A stretch of 5,816 bases of DNA from Vulcanimicrobiota bacterium. GTDB taxonomy: Bacteria > Vulcanimicrobiota > Vulcanimicrobiia > Vulcanimicrobiales > Vulcanimicrobiaceae. The stretch is from the NCBI GenBank assembly GCA_003155175.1, contig PMFP01000169.1, positions 26,030 to 31,845 of the forward strand. The letters are read 5' to 3'. Each line of letters starts with the position of its first letter. The stretch's first letter is position 1. Below the pieces are notes generated by a model. The model did not search any database. It was not told the DNA's origin and saw only the letters and a list, made by a program, of their open reading frames with translations. Of the stretch, positions 1-5,176 are shown piece after piece. A program made the translations under genes and the position numbers.

Positions 1-1811
1 CCGACGGAGTTGCGCACGCGCAAGTTGGCGGACGCGCGGCCGCCCGCTACCGGAACCACGCCGGCGGAGATGTCGAGCGCGCTGTCGAGCGTGAGGAGCG
101 CGTCGCCTTGCGCTCCGTCGAGAGACGCATCGATGCGAGCTCCGTCGCCGCTATGATAGGTGCCGCGATCGAGCGCGATGCGAACGTTCGGACTGCCGGC
201 GCCGGACGGATCGAAGGCGGCCTGCGCGACGACCGAAACTTGAGCCGCATCGGCGGCACGCTGCCCGTCGGGAGTGGTGAGTCGGGCGAAAACGAGGTTG
301 GTTCCAAGTTGCGCGGACGAGAACGAGCCGCGCGCGTGGCCGGATCCGTCGAGCCTGAGCTGCTGCTGCTGAACCGACTGGCCGTGAACGAGCTGCATGG
401 TTACCGTCGCGCCGGCAACGGGTTTTCCGTCTTCCGTCGAGTTCGCGTAAACGTCGAAGCCCAGCGGCGTGCCGACCGTTTGCTCGCCCGAGTCCACGTG
501 AACGACGACGGCGGCGCGCGCCGTCGGCACGACGATTCGCGTGTTGGCGGTGGCTCCGCCGGAGGACACGACGACGCCGTAGGTGGAGGCCAGATCGTCG
601 GTGGGATGCGGGATCGCAACCTCGGCGCGACCGTCGCTTCCCGTTCGAACCGTGGTATCGAGCCACTTCGCGGTGGCCCACGGGACGCCGTCCGGCGCGC
701 CGTTGACGAAGACGTGCGGCGAGCGCACGACGGTAACGCGAACGTCGCGATCGCCTTCGGACGAACGGATTTCGAGCGGTACGTCGCGGTACGGGTCGCA
801 CGCCGTGCCGCATTGCGCCCCGACCGACAGGGAAAGACCTCCCGCATTGGCGTCGACGTGCACCGTCGCCCCGCCGATGCCGCCGCCCGTTTGCGCCAAC
901 AGTGCGTAGTCTCCGGCGGCAGCCCCGGCTGGAACCGGAATATCCGCCACGAAGGCGCCGGCTTGGTCGAGGGTGACGTTCTGCTCGCCGATCGCGGTGG
1001 CTCCCAGACGCATGACCACGCTCACCGTTCCACTCGCCGGTCGCAGGACGTTTCCGCTGCGGACCCGCGCGAAGCCGACGACGCGCACCGTGTCGCCGGC
1101 GTGCACGACCGCCGAATCGGTACGAACGCCCACGACGACGTTCGAGACGGGCGCCTGGGGCAGGAGGCTCAGGAACGCATAGCTCGAGCCCCACTGGGCG
1201 AGCGCGAAGACGGGGCGAGGACGGGCGCTCCACTCCACGATTCCGCGCCGGTCCGTTTCGCGCTCGTCGAAGCGATTGCCGACGACGAACTGCACGCGCA
1301 TGCCCGGAATCGCACGGCCGGTTCCCAGGTCGGCGCCGTAAACTAGCAGCTCCGACGAGGTTCCCTTGGCGAAGAGGCCGACTCGGGTCCGATTGATCCA
1401 GACTTGTTCTCCGACGTTTCCGCGACGAGCTTCGACGACGAAGAAGCCTTCGCGGTTTCCCAGGCGCACGTCGATCGTATTGGATTGAAACTGGTATCCG
1501 CCAGGCGGCACGTAGGAAAAGCTGACGACGGCGCGCCTCCCGCGCGTATCGATCGCACGAGCCCGCTCGTTCGATCCGGCGCTGAGTACGTCGGCCGGAT
1601 CGACTTGATAGACGGAGAAGGCGACCGGCGCGCTCGAGTAGGTGTCCAACCGGATCGAAGTCGGCCTCCACGGCACGCTCGAGTCGCCGGCGAACAACGC
1701 GAAATACGCGTCGAGCTTGTGCAAGTCGACGATCGGCCGCTCGGCCGAAGCGACGGCGGGAGACATCGCAAAGCAAAGCAGCGCGGCTGCAAGGAATCGT
1801 CGGATAACCAT
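1..1811 (-). CDS. Secreted alpha-2-macroglobulin-like protein, N-terminal part (truncated by window edge)
   Basis: Read from the ATG at 1811 leftward, the frame stays open for 603 codons to the window edge. Residues 1-23 look like a type I signal peptide (MVIRRF, a hydrophobic stretch, then AVASA before Glu24), so the protein is probably exported. The rest is beta-rich and Ig-like. Residues 142-225 resemble a macroglobulin domain (VGLFAKG start, then 'LGTGRAIPGMRVQ'). Residues 229-250 (VRTDSAVVHAGDTVRVVGFAR) match the 'Y.PGETV.F.G..R' start typical of the MG2 domain. Residues 543-580 (IALDRGTYHSGDGARI ... ALLTLDSA) resemble the start of the bait-region domain. Family members trap or bind proteases, often through a thioester; that part would lie beyond the edge, so it cannot be judged. 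There is no lipobox, unlike many bacterial family members. Cys334 and Cys338 are the only mature cysteines visible and could pair. The ATG is preceded by only a weak Shine-Dalgarno match. Function is inferred from domain pattern alone. Confidence 0.8.
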   Translation of the reverse strand, partial: MVIRRFLAAALLCFAMSPAVASAERPIVDLHKLDAYFALFAGDSSVPWRPTSIRLDTYSSAPVAFSVYQVDPADVLSAGSNERARAIDTRGRRAVVSFSYVPPGGYQFQSNTIDVRLGNREGFFVVEARRGNVGEQVWINRTRVGLFAKGTSSELLVYGADLGTGRAIPGMRVQFVVGNRFDERETDRRGIVEWSARPRPVFALAQWGSSYAFLSLLPQAPVSNVVVGVRTDSAVVHAGDTVRVVGFARVRSGNVLRPASGTVSVVMRLGATAIGEQNVTLDQAGAFVADIPVPAGAAAGDYALLAQTGGGIGGATVHVDANAGGLSLSVGAQCGTACDPYRDVPLEIRSSEGDRDVRVTVVRSPHVFVNGAPDGVPWATAKWLDTTVRTGSDGRAEVAIPHPTDDLASTYGVVVSSGGATANTRIVVPTARAAVVVHVDSGEQTVGTPLGFDVYANSTEDGKPVAGATVTMQLVHGQSVQQQQLRLDGSGHARGSFSSAQLGTNLVFARLTTPDGQRAADAAQVSVVAQAAFDPSGAGSPNVRIALDRGTYHSGDGARIDASLDGAQGDALLTLDSALDISAGVVPVAGGRASANLRVRNSV

Positions 1812-1904
1812 GGGCCTACGCGGGCTTCGACGAAGATCGCAGCCACGGCCTGCGCTCTCCGAAGAGACGCCCGGGCAGGGCACTCGTGAGGGGCCGCGTA
1901 AGCT
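1812..1904. promoter_or_regulatory. Divergent intergenic region, presumed to hold two promoters
   Basis: This 93-bp gap lies between the starts of the leftward macroglobulin-like gene and the rightward zinc-ribbon-like gene, so promoters for both directions are expected here or just inside the genes. I could not identify a convincing -35/-10 pair on either strand. Two small symmetric elements are visible: CTTCG-a-CGAAG at 1825-1835 and the 8-bp palindrome GCCCGGGC at 1869-1876. Both are short enough to occur by chance in GC-rich DNA. A GTGAGGGG stretch at 1886-1893 is a plausible ribosome binding site for the rightward gene. Confidence 0.4.
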
Positions 1905-2075
1905 GTGGATGTGGACGAAACCGACTCGCAGGGGAACTTTACGTCAACCCCTTGCCGTTTCTGCGGTTGCGACGACGGCAACGCCGCCGGCTCGGCTGAC
2001 GAAAAGCGGCACCTCCAGGTCGTCGTGGCCTGCGGCAAGTGCGGACATCCCTTCGTGGCCCTTTCACGTAACTAA
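1905..2075 (+). CDS. Small zinc-ribbon-like protein (56 aa), unknown function
   Basis: A 56-codon frame starts at GTG 1905 and stops at TAA 2075. The protein has an acidic N-terminus (VDVDETDSQG), then C17-R-F-C20 followed by C22, and a second pair C43-G-K-C46 followed by H48. Two CxxC knuckles about 22 residues apart are the signature of a zinc ribbon, so binding of one structural zinc is inferred. An in-frame TAA at 1899-1901 limits the start to GTG 1905 or GTG 1911; the GAGGGG at 1888-1893 lies 11 nt before the first, which I prefer. It has no signal peptide or membrane segment and is probably cytoplasmic. It stands 30 nt before the secreted-protein gene and is likely cotranscribed with it. 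Other frames are open across the same bases, but only this one gives spaced CxxC pairs ending just before the next gene's ribosome binding site. I do not recognise a named family. Confidence 0.6.
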   Translation: MDVDETDSQGNFTSTPCRFCGCDDGNAAGSADEKRHLQVVVACGKCGHPFVALSRN

Positions 2076-2105
2076 AGAACCCGGAACCGCAGACAACAGG
2101 AATCT

Positions 2106-2627
2106 ATGAACCACGCCCAATCACGCCTCCGAGCGGCAGCCCTCGCGACGATGTTTCTCCTCGGAACCGGTACCGCGTTCGCCGCGGCCACCCCGCCTCC
2201 GCACCCGGTGGCGCCGTTTCCTCATACCAAACTCCACACCGAGTTCGTCGTCGAGGTCAACAAGCAAGGCCAGGTCGTGCGCGTGAAGTCCGGCAAGTCG
2301 TGCAGCAACCTCATGTTCAACGCCCAGACCTACGGCAACGTCCTGCAGATGTGGATCCGGCATCCCGACGGAACGGCCGAAGTGGGCATGTACCGCGTAA
2401 CCTACGACTACGATCCGGACGGCCACAAAGTCATGCGCTCGGTCGCCCTCATTTCGTCGGGTGGAAACTGGGGCAACGAAGAAGGCGCGGCCAACGAGAT
2501 GATGGACATCGCGGCCCGCGAGGCCAAGAAAGGCGCACCCGCCGCAACGCCGACGCCGAAGCTGCCCGCGCTCAATCAGATCATCAACGTTCCGCCGGCC
2601 GCGCCGAGCTCGCCGCATCCGCGATAG
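2106..2627 (+). CDS. Secreted protein of unknown function, possible TonB-C-like fold
   Basis: The 173-residue product begins with a clear signal peptide: MNHAQSRLR as the n-region, hydrophobic residues 10-22, and a cleavage site near AFA-A at residues 24-27. It should therefore be exported to the periplasm or outside. A short proline-rich stretch (30-39) leads to a compact domain at about 40-125. That domain runs FVVEVNKQGQVVRV, a central helix-like 'FNAQTYGNVLQMW', then the strands MYRVTYDYD and MRSVALISSGG. This order and the 'Gxvxxv' strand are reminiscent of the TonB C-terminal domain, but the resemblance is loose and is my inference. The tail (143-173) is rich in Ala and Pro and probably disordered. 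Cys66 is the only cysteine. The start is supported by AGGA at 2098-2101, 4 nt upstream, and by the signal peptide. The next gene begins only 3 nt after the stop. Confidence 0.8.
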   Translation: MNHAQSRLRAAALATMFLLGTGTAFAAATPPPHPVAPFPHTKLHTEFVVEVNKQGQVVRVKSGKSCSNLMFNAQTYGNVLQMWIRHPDGTAEVGMYRVTYDYDPDGHKVMRSVALISSGGNWGNEEGAANEMMDIAAREAKKGAPAATPTPKLPALNQIINVPPAAPSSPHPR

Positions 2628-2630
2628 CTC

Positions 2631-2846
2631 GTGGCGCGACGCCGCATACGCCCACCGCTGCCTCGCGCGTTGTTCAGCGACGAGGTCGCGGACCGCGCGC
2701 GCAGCTGTACCTCGAAAGACGGCTACCCAAGCGAGGCGCACGCCAGGGCCGTCGCGGCGATGAACGGCATGACGCTCAACGTCTATCCGTGCAAGTACTG
2801 CGGCTCGTGGCACCTCACGCGCAGGCGCGAACCTTTTCCGGAGTAG
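2631..2846 (+). CDS. Small CxxC / WHLT-type putative zinc-binding protein (71 aa)
   Basis: This 71-residue basic protein has an Arg-rich N-terminus (MARRRIR), C26-T-S-K29 with Y32 and S34, an Ala-rich helix (36-44), and a C-terminal Y52-P-C54-K-Y-C57-G-S-W60-H61-L-T63 block. The arrangement 'C.SK..Y.S...A ... Y.C..C..WH.T' recurs, as I recall, in short uncharacterised proteins of bacteria and phages. C26, C54, C57 and H61 are natural candidates for a single zinc site. No enzymatic role can be read from it; nucleic-acid binding is a guess from the basic N-terminus. The GTG start has no Shine-Dalgarno motif of its own. It comes three bases after the TAG of the secreted-protein gene, so translation probably depends on ribosomes finishing that gene. 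The only in-frame ATG candidates (residues 44 and 47) would remove most of the conserved pattern. The FAH-family gene starts 12 nt downstream. Confidence 0.7.
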   Translation: MARRRIRPPLPRALFSDEVADRARSCTSKDGYPSEAHARAVAAMNGMTLNVYPCKYCGSWHLTRRREPFPE

Positions 2847-2858
2847 CGATGGGATACC

Positions 2859-3707
2859 ATGCGCTTCGTTAGCTTCACGACCCCGGGCGATTCTCGCGAA
2901 CGCCCGGGGATTCTCGAAGCCGACGGCGTGCGCTCCATACGTTGCGAGTCGCTGCGAGCGTACGTCGCCCTGGATCCGTCCGCCCGCCCCGCGCGGGAGT
3001 CCGGCGAGCGGCTCGGCCTCGATGCCGTCGAGATCACCGCTCCGATCCGGCCGTCGCGAAACGTGTTCTGCGTGGGACGCAACTATCTCGAACACGCTAA
3101 GGAAGGCGCGCGGGCCGCGGGACGCGAGCTCAAGCTCCCCGAGGTTCCAACCTTTTTCACCAAAACTCCGTCCGCGATCGCAGGTCCCGATGCGACCGTT
3201 CGATTTTCGTCTCACGTTTCCAACGAATACGATTTCGAGGCGGAGCTCGCGGTCGTGATCGGGACGCGCTGTAAGGACGTACGCGAACGAGACGCCGCCG
3301 GCGTCGTCTTCGGGTTCACGTGCTTGAACGATCTGACGGCGCGCGACCTTCAGCGCGCGCACCTGCAATGGTTCAAAGGGAAAAGTTTGGACGACAGCTG
3401 CCCGATCGGACCGTGCATCGTGAGCGCCGACGAAATCGGGAACGCACAGGCGCTCGAGATCGCGTTACGTCTCAACGGCGCGACGATGCAGAAGAGCAAT
3501 ACCTCGCAGATGATTTTTCCGATCGCAAGGCTGATCGCGGAACTGAGTAAAGGCATGACGCTCGAGCCGGGCGACGTGATCGCGACGGGTACGCCCGACG
3601 GGGTCGGCTTCGCGCGGACGCCTCCGCAGTTCTTGCACGACGGCGACGTCGTGGAAGTGGACATCGAAGGAATCGGCGTACTGCGCAATCGTATCGCGAT
3701 TGCGTAA
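2859..3707 (+). CDS. Fumarylacetoacetate hydrolase (FAH) family protein
   Basis: The 282-residue product belongs to the FAH superfamily: metal-dependent enzymes that hydrolyse, decarboxylate or isomerise acylpyruvate-type 2-oxo acids in the cytoplasm. An N-terminal part (1-60) is followed by the catalytic fold: CVGRNYLEHAKE (71-82), where H79 and E82 match the His/Glu pair of human FAHD1 (H30, E33); FFTKTPSAIAGP (99-110); metal ligands E127 and E129 in YDFEAELAVVIG; D158 in CLNDLTARD; K175 in FKGKSLDDSCPIGP; and ATGTPDGVGFAR (242-253). All expected active-site residues are present, so it should be active. Length fits the 5-oxopent-3-ene-1,2,5-tricarboxylate decarboxylase / 2-hydroxyhepta-2,4-diene-1,7-dioate isomerase type, but substrate cannot be assigned: family names such as HpcE are unreliable, and no aromatic-catabolism genes adjoin. 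The start is the normal family N-terminus, although its ribosome binding site is weak (GGGA at 2851-2854). A strong hairpin lies just inside the gene. Confidence 0.93.
   Translation: MRFVSFTTPGDSRERPGILEADGVRSIRCESLRAYVALDPSARPARESGERLGLDAVEITAPIRPSRNVFCVGRNYLEHAKEGARAAGRELKLPEVPTFFTKTPSAIAGPDATVRFSSHVSNEYDFEAELAVVIGTRCKDVRERDAAGVVFGFTCLNDLTARDLQRAHLQWFKGKSLDDSCPIGPCIVSADEIGNAQALEIALRLNGATMQKSNTSQMIFPIARLIAELSKGMTLEPGDVIATGTPDGVGFARTPPQFLHDGDVVEVDIEGIGVLRNRIAIA
2881..2909 (+). other. Strong 12-bp hairpin inside the 5' end of the FAH-family gene
   Basis: CCCCGGGCG (2881-2889) is exactly complementary to CGCCCGGGG (2901-2909). After one bulged A (2890), TTC (2891-2893) pairs with GAA (2898-2900), leaving the tetraloop TCGC (2894-2897). 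This makes a 12-bp, mostly G-C stem starting 22 nt after the A of the start codon. No T-run follows, so it is not a standard intrinsic terminator. It may affect translation of the FAH gene, RNA stability or ribosome pausing, but it could also be a by-product of the Pro/Gly/Arg-rich coding sequence. Confidence 0.6.
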
Positions 3708-3708
3708 C

Positions 3709-3740
3709 AGGAGGCGGCGCAAGCGCGCCGGAACGCCGCC
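3709..3740 (+). promoter_or_regulatory. AGGAGG motif separated from the pntAA start by a 7-bp hairpin
   Basis: A consensus AGGAGG stands at 3709-3714, immediately after the FAH stop codon, but the pntAA ATG is at 3744, leaving 29 nt between them, far more than the usual 5-9. The gap contains GGCGGCG (3713-3719) and its exact complement CGCCGCC (3734-3740). Folding would place AGGA (3709-3712) three bases from the ATG. A competing smaller stem, GGCGC (3716-3720) with GCGCC (3725-3729), is also possible. There is no in-frame ATG, GTG or TTG between the stop and 3744 that could explain the spacing. The functional reading is inference. Confidence 0.5.
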
Positions 3741-3743
3741 TTC

Positions 3744-4865
3744 ATGATTCTGGCCGTTCCGCACGAGGACGACTCCGACGAACGTCGGGTTGCGCTCGTA
3801 CCCGAGACCGTTTCGCGCCTCGCGAAAAGCGGCGTTACCGTCCGAATCCAGCGCGGCGCCGGAGCGCAAGCGGCCTTCCTCGACGATGCTTACGAAAAGG
3901 CCGGCGCGACGCTCGTCGCCGATCTCGCCGAGCTGACGCGCGACGCGGACGCCGTTGCCACCGTCGGGCGCCCGAGCGAGGCGCTGCTGGCAACGCTCGA
4001 ACCCGGGACGGTCGTCGTCGGATTCTTGCATCCGCTGGGCGACCCCGAATACGTAAAACGGCTCGCCGCCGCGGGCGTCACCGCCATGGCGGTCGAGTTG
4101 ATTCCGCGCATCACGCGCGCGCAGTCCATGGATGCGCTTTCTTCCCAGAGCAACATCGCCGGTTACAAAGCCGTGCTGCTCGCCGCCGCCGCGCTGCCCA
4201 AGTTCTTTCCGATGCTCACCACCGCCGCGGGGACCATCCCGCCGGCAAAGGCGCTGATCCTCGGCGCGGGCGTGGCGGGTCTGCAGGCGATCGCTACGGC
4301 ACGGCGTCTCGGAGCGGTCGTGAGCGGCTACGACGTGCGCGCCGTCGTTAAGGAGCAAGTGCAGTCGCTCGGCGCGACGTTCCTGGAATTTGATCTCGGC
4401 GCCGATGCCGAAGCCTCCGGCGGCTATGCAAAAGAGCTGACGCCCGAACAACAAGAACGGCAGCGCGTCTGGATGGTCGAGCAGATCGGCGCAAACGACG
4501 TCGTGATTACGACGGCCCTCGTCCCGGGGCGCCGCGCGCCGGTACTGGTCAGCGAGGACGCCGTCGCCGCGATGAAGCCGGGGAGCGTCATCGTCGACCT
4601 CGCCGCCGAAGCGGGAGGCAACTGCGCGCTTACCGTCCCCGGCGAAACGATCGTGTCGCCAAACGGCGTCACCATCATCGGAACCACGAATCTGGCCGGC
4701 ACGCTGCCGTACCACGCAAGCCAGCTGTATTCGCGGAACCTGTTTGCGTTGCTCTCGCCGATGGTGAAGGACGGCGCGCTGGTGCTGGATCCCGAGGACG
4801 AGATCGTCGAGGGATGCTGCATCGTGCGCGACGGCAACGTGCTGCTCGGAGGAAGCCCATCGTGA
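3744..4865 (+). CDS. pntAA: NAD(P) transhydrogenase subunit alpha part 1 (NAD(H)-binding domain I)
   Basis: This 373-residue soluble subunit binds NAD(H) and passes hydride to NADP+ on the beta subunit in the proton-translocating transhydrogenase. Visible landmarks in order: ERRVALVPE (13-21); RAQSMDALSSQSNIAGYKAV (125-144), the nucleotide-site signature with R125, D130 and Q135; the Rossmann loop GAGVAGLQA (174-182) with D197 in GYDVR closing the second strand; the mobile-loop sequence GGYAKE (226-231); TTALVPGRRAP (256-266); and MKPGSVIVDLAAEAGGN (277-293). Alanine dehydrogenase shares the fold, but the GGYAKE loop and the pntAB and pntB genes directly downstream decide the call. The length matches the split (three-subunit) type, as in Rhodospirillum rubrum, where the membrane part of alpha is a separate gene. 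ATG 3744 gives the family's usual N-terminus (MILAVPHE). Its stop overlaps the pntAB start as GTGA. Confidence 0.97.
   Translation: MILAVPHEDDSDERRVALVPETVSRLAKSGVTVRIQRGAGAQAAFLDDAYEKAGATLVADLAELTRDADAVATVGRPSEALLATLEPGTVVVGFLHPLGDPEYVKRLAAAGVTAMAVELIPRITRAQSMDALSSQSNIAGYKAVLLAAAALPKFFPMLTTAAGTIPPAKALILGAGVAGLQAIATARRLGAVVSGYDVRAVVKEQVQSLGATFLEFDLGADAEASGGYAKELTPEQQERQRVWMVEQIGANDVVITTALVPGRRAPVLVSEDAVAAMKPGSVIVDLAAEAGGNCALTVPGETIVSPNGVTIIGTTNLAGTLPYHASQLYSRNLFALLSPMVKDGALVLDPEDEIVEGCCIVRDGNVLLGGSPS
4848..4853 (+). promoter_or_regulatory. Ribosome binding site that fixes the pntAB start
   Basis: GGAGGA lies inside the last codons of pntAA, 8 nt before GTG 4862. This well-placed motif supports GTG 4862 as the pntAB start over the in-frame ATG at 4814, which would overlap pntAA by 52 bases and add an arginine-rich stretch foreign to the family. 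Confidence 0.8.
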
Positions 4866-5176
4866 CCGACGTCGACCATCTGCTCGGCCTGCTGACGGTT
4901 CTGGTTCTGGCCGTGTTCGTCGGCTTCGAGGTCGTCTCGAAAGTTCCGACCACGCTCCACACGCCGCTGATGTCGGCAACCAACGCCATTCACGGGATCG
5001 TCCTCGTCGGCGCGATCGTCGTCGTCGCCGACGTGTTCCTCAAAGGCGGCGGAGCGACGCTCACGGTTCTCGCGATTCTCGCCGTGACGTTCGGCGCGAT
5101 CAACGTCTTCGGCGGATTCGCCGTCACCGAACGCATGTTGCAGATGTTCCGTCGCAAGGAAGGCCCCGGCAAATGA
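4862..5176 (+). CDS. pntAB: NAD(P) transhydrogenase subunit alpha part 2 (membrane domain)
   Basis: This 104-residue integral membrane protein supplies the alpha-side helices of the proton channel (domain II). Three hydrophobic segments are visible at about residues 7-22, 44-60 and 66-86. The linker GFEVVSKVPTTLHTPLMSAT (21-40) followed by NAIHGI is the strongly conserved family signature. A short charged tail (FRRKEGPGK) ends the protein. The GTG start overlaps the pntAA stop (GTGA, 4862-4865), and the stop overlaps the pntB start (ATGA, 5173-5176), so the three subunits are translationally coupled and likely made in balanced amounts. In enterobacteria this segment is fused to PntAA; here it is separate, as in the R. 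rubrum arrangement. Confidence 0.96.
   Translation: MTDVDHLLGLLTVLVLAVFVGFEVVSKVPTTLHTPLMSATNAIHGIVLVGAIVVVADVFLKGGGATLTVLAILAVTFGAINVFGGFAVTERMLQMFRRKEGPGK

Noticed and set aside
4..26. Twin-arginine (Tat) export of the macroglobulin-like protein
   Set aside because: This concerns the N-terminal MVIRRFL, encoded at 1791-1811 rather than here: the Arg pair lacks the intervening residue of the SRRxFLK motif, so ordinary Sec export is more likely.
357..372. Short CTG/CAG trinucleotide run in the macroglobulin-like gene
   Set aside because: Only four to five units, encoding a QQQQ run; too short to treat as a meaningful repeat.
108..1346. Long plus-strand open frame opposite the macroglobulin-like gene
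   Set aside because: The product is Arg/Asp/Gly-rich with no domain, typical of an antisense frame in GC-rich DNA; the minus-strand gene has a signal peptide and recognisable domains.
151..1776. Long minus-strand frame (541 codons) overlapping the macroglobulin-like gene
   Set aside because: Different frame from the ATG-1811 gene; extremely arginine-rich, low-complexity product and no signal or domain.
1825..1876. Small palindromes (CTTCG-a-CGAAG and GCCCGGGC) as an operator in the divergent region
   Set aside because: Each half-site is four or five bases, expected by chance in GC-rich DNA, and there is no regulator gene nearby to pair with them.
1343..2038. Minus-strand frame of 231 codons covering the divergent region and the zinc-ribbon gene
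   Set aside because: It overlaps both the macroglobulin gene start and the CxxC mini-gene, and its Ser/Arg/Pro-rich product shows no motif.
1642..2109. Plus-strand frame of 155 codons running through the divergent region
   Set aside because: It overlaps the macroglobulin gene, the zinc-ribbon gene and the secreted-protein start; its composition is typical of a shadow frame.
2881..2909. The FAH-gene hairpin as a rho-independent terminator
   Set aside because: There is no T-run after the stem, and it lies inside a coding region, so I list it as a structure only.
2121..3368. Minus-strand frame of 415 codons opposite the secreted-protein, small-protein and FAH genes
   Set aside because: Antisense to an unmistakable FAH-family enzyme, with an Arg/Val/His-rich product and no domain.
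3465..4979. Minus-strand frame of 504 codons opposite pntAA
   Set aside because: Antisense shadow of a clearly identified transhydrogenase subunit; Arg/Asp/His-rich with no recognisable motif.
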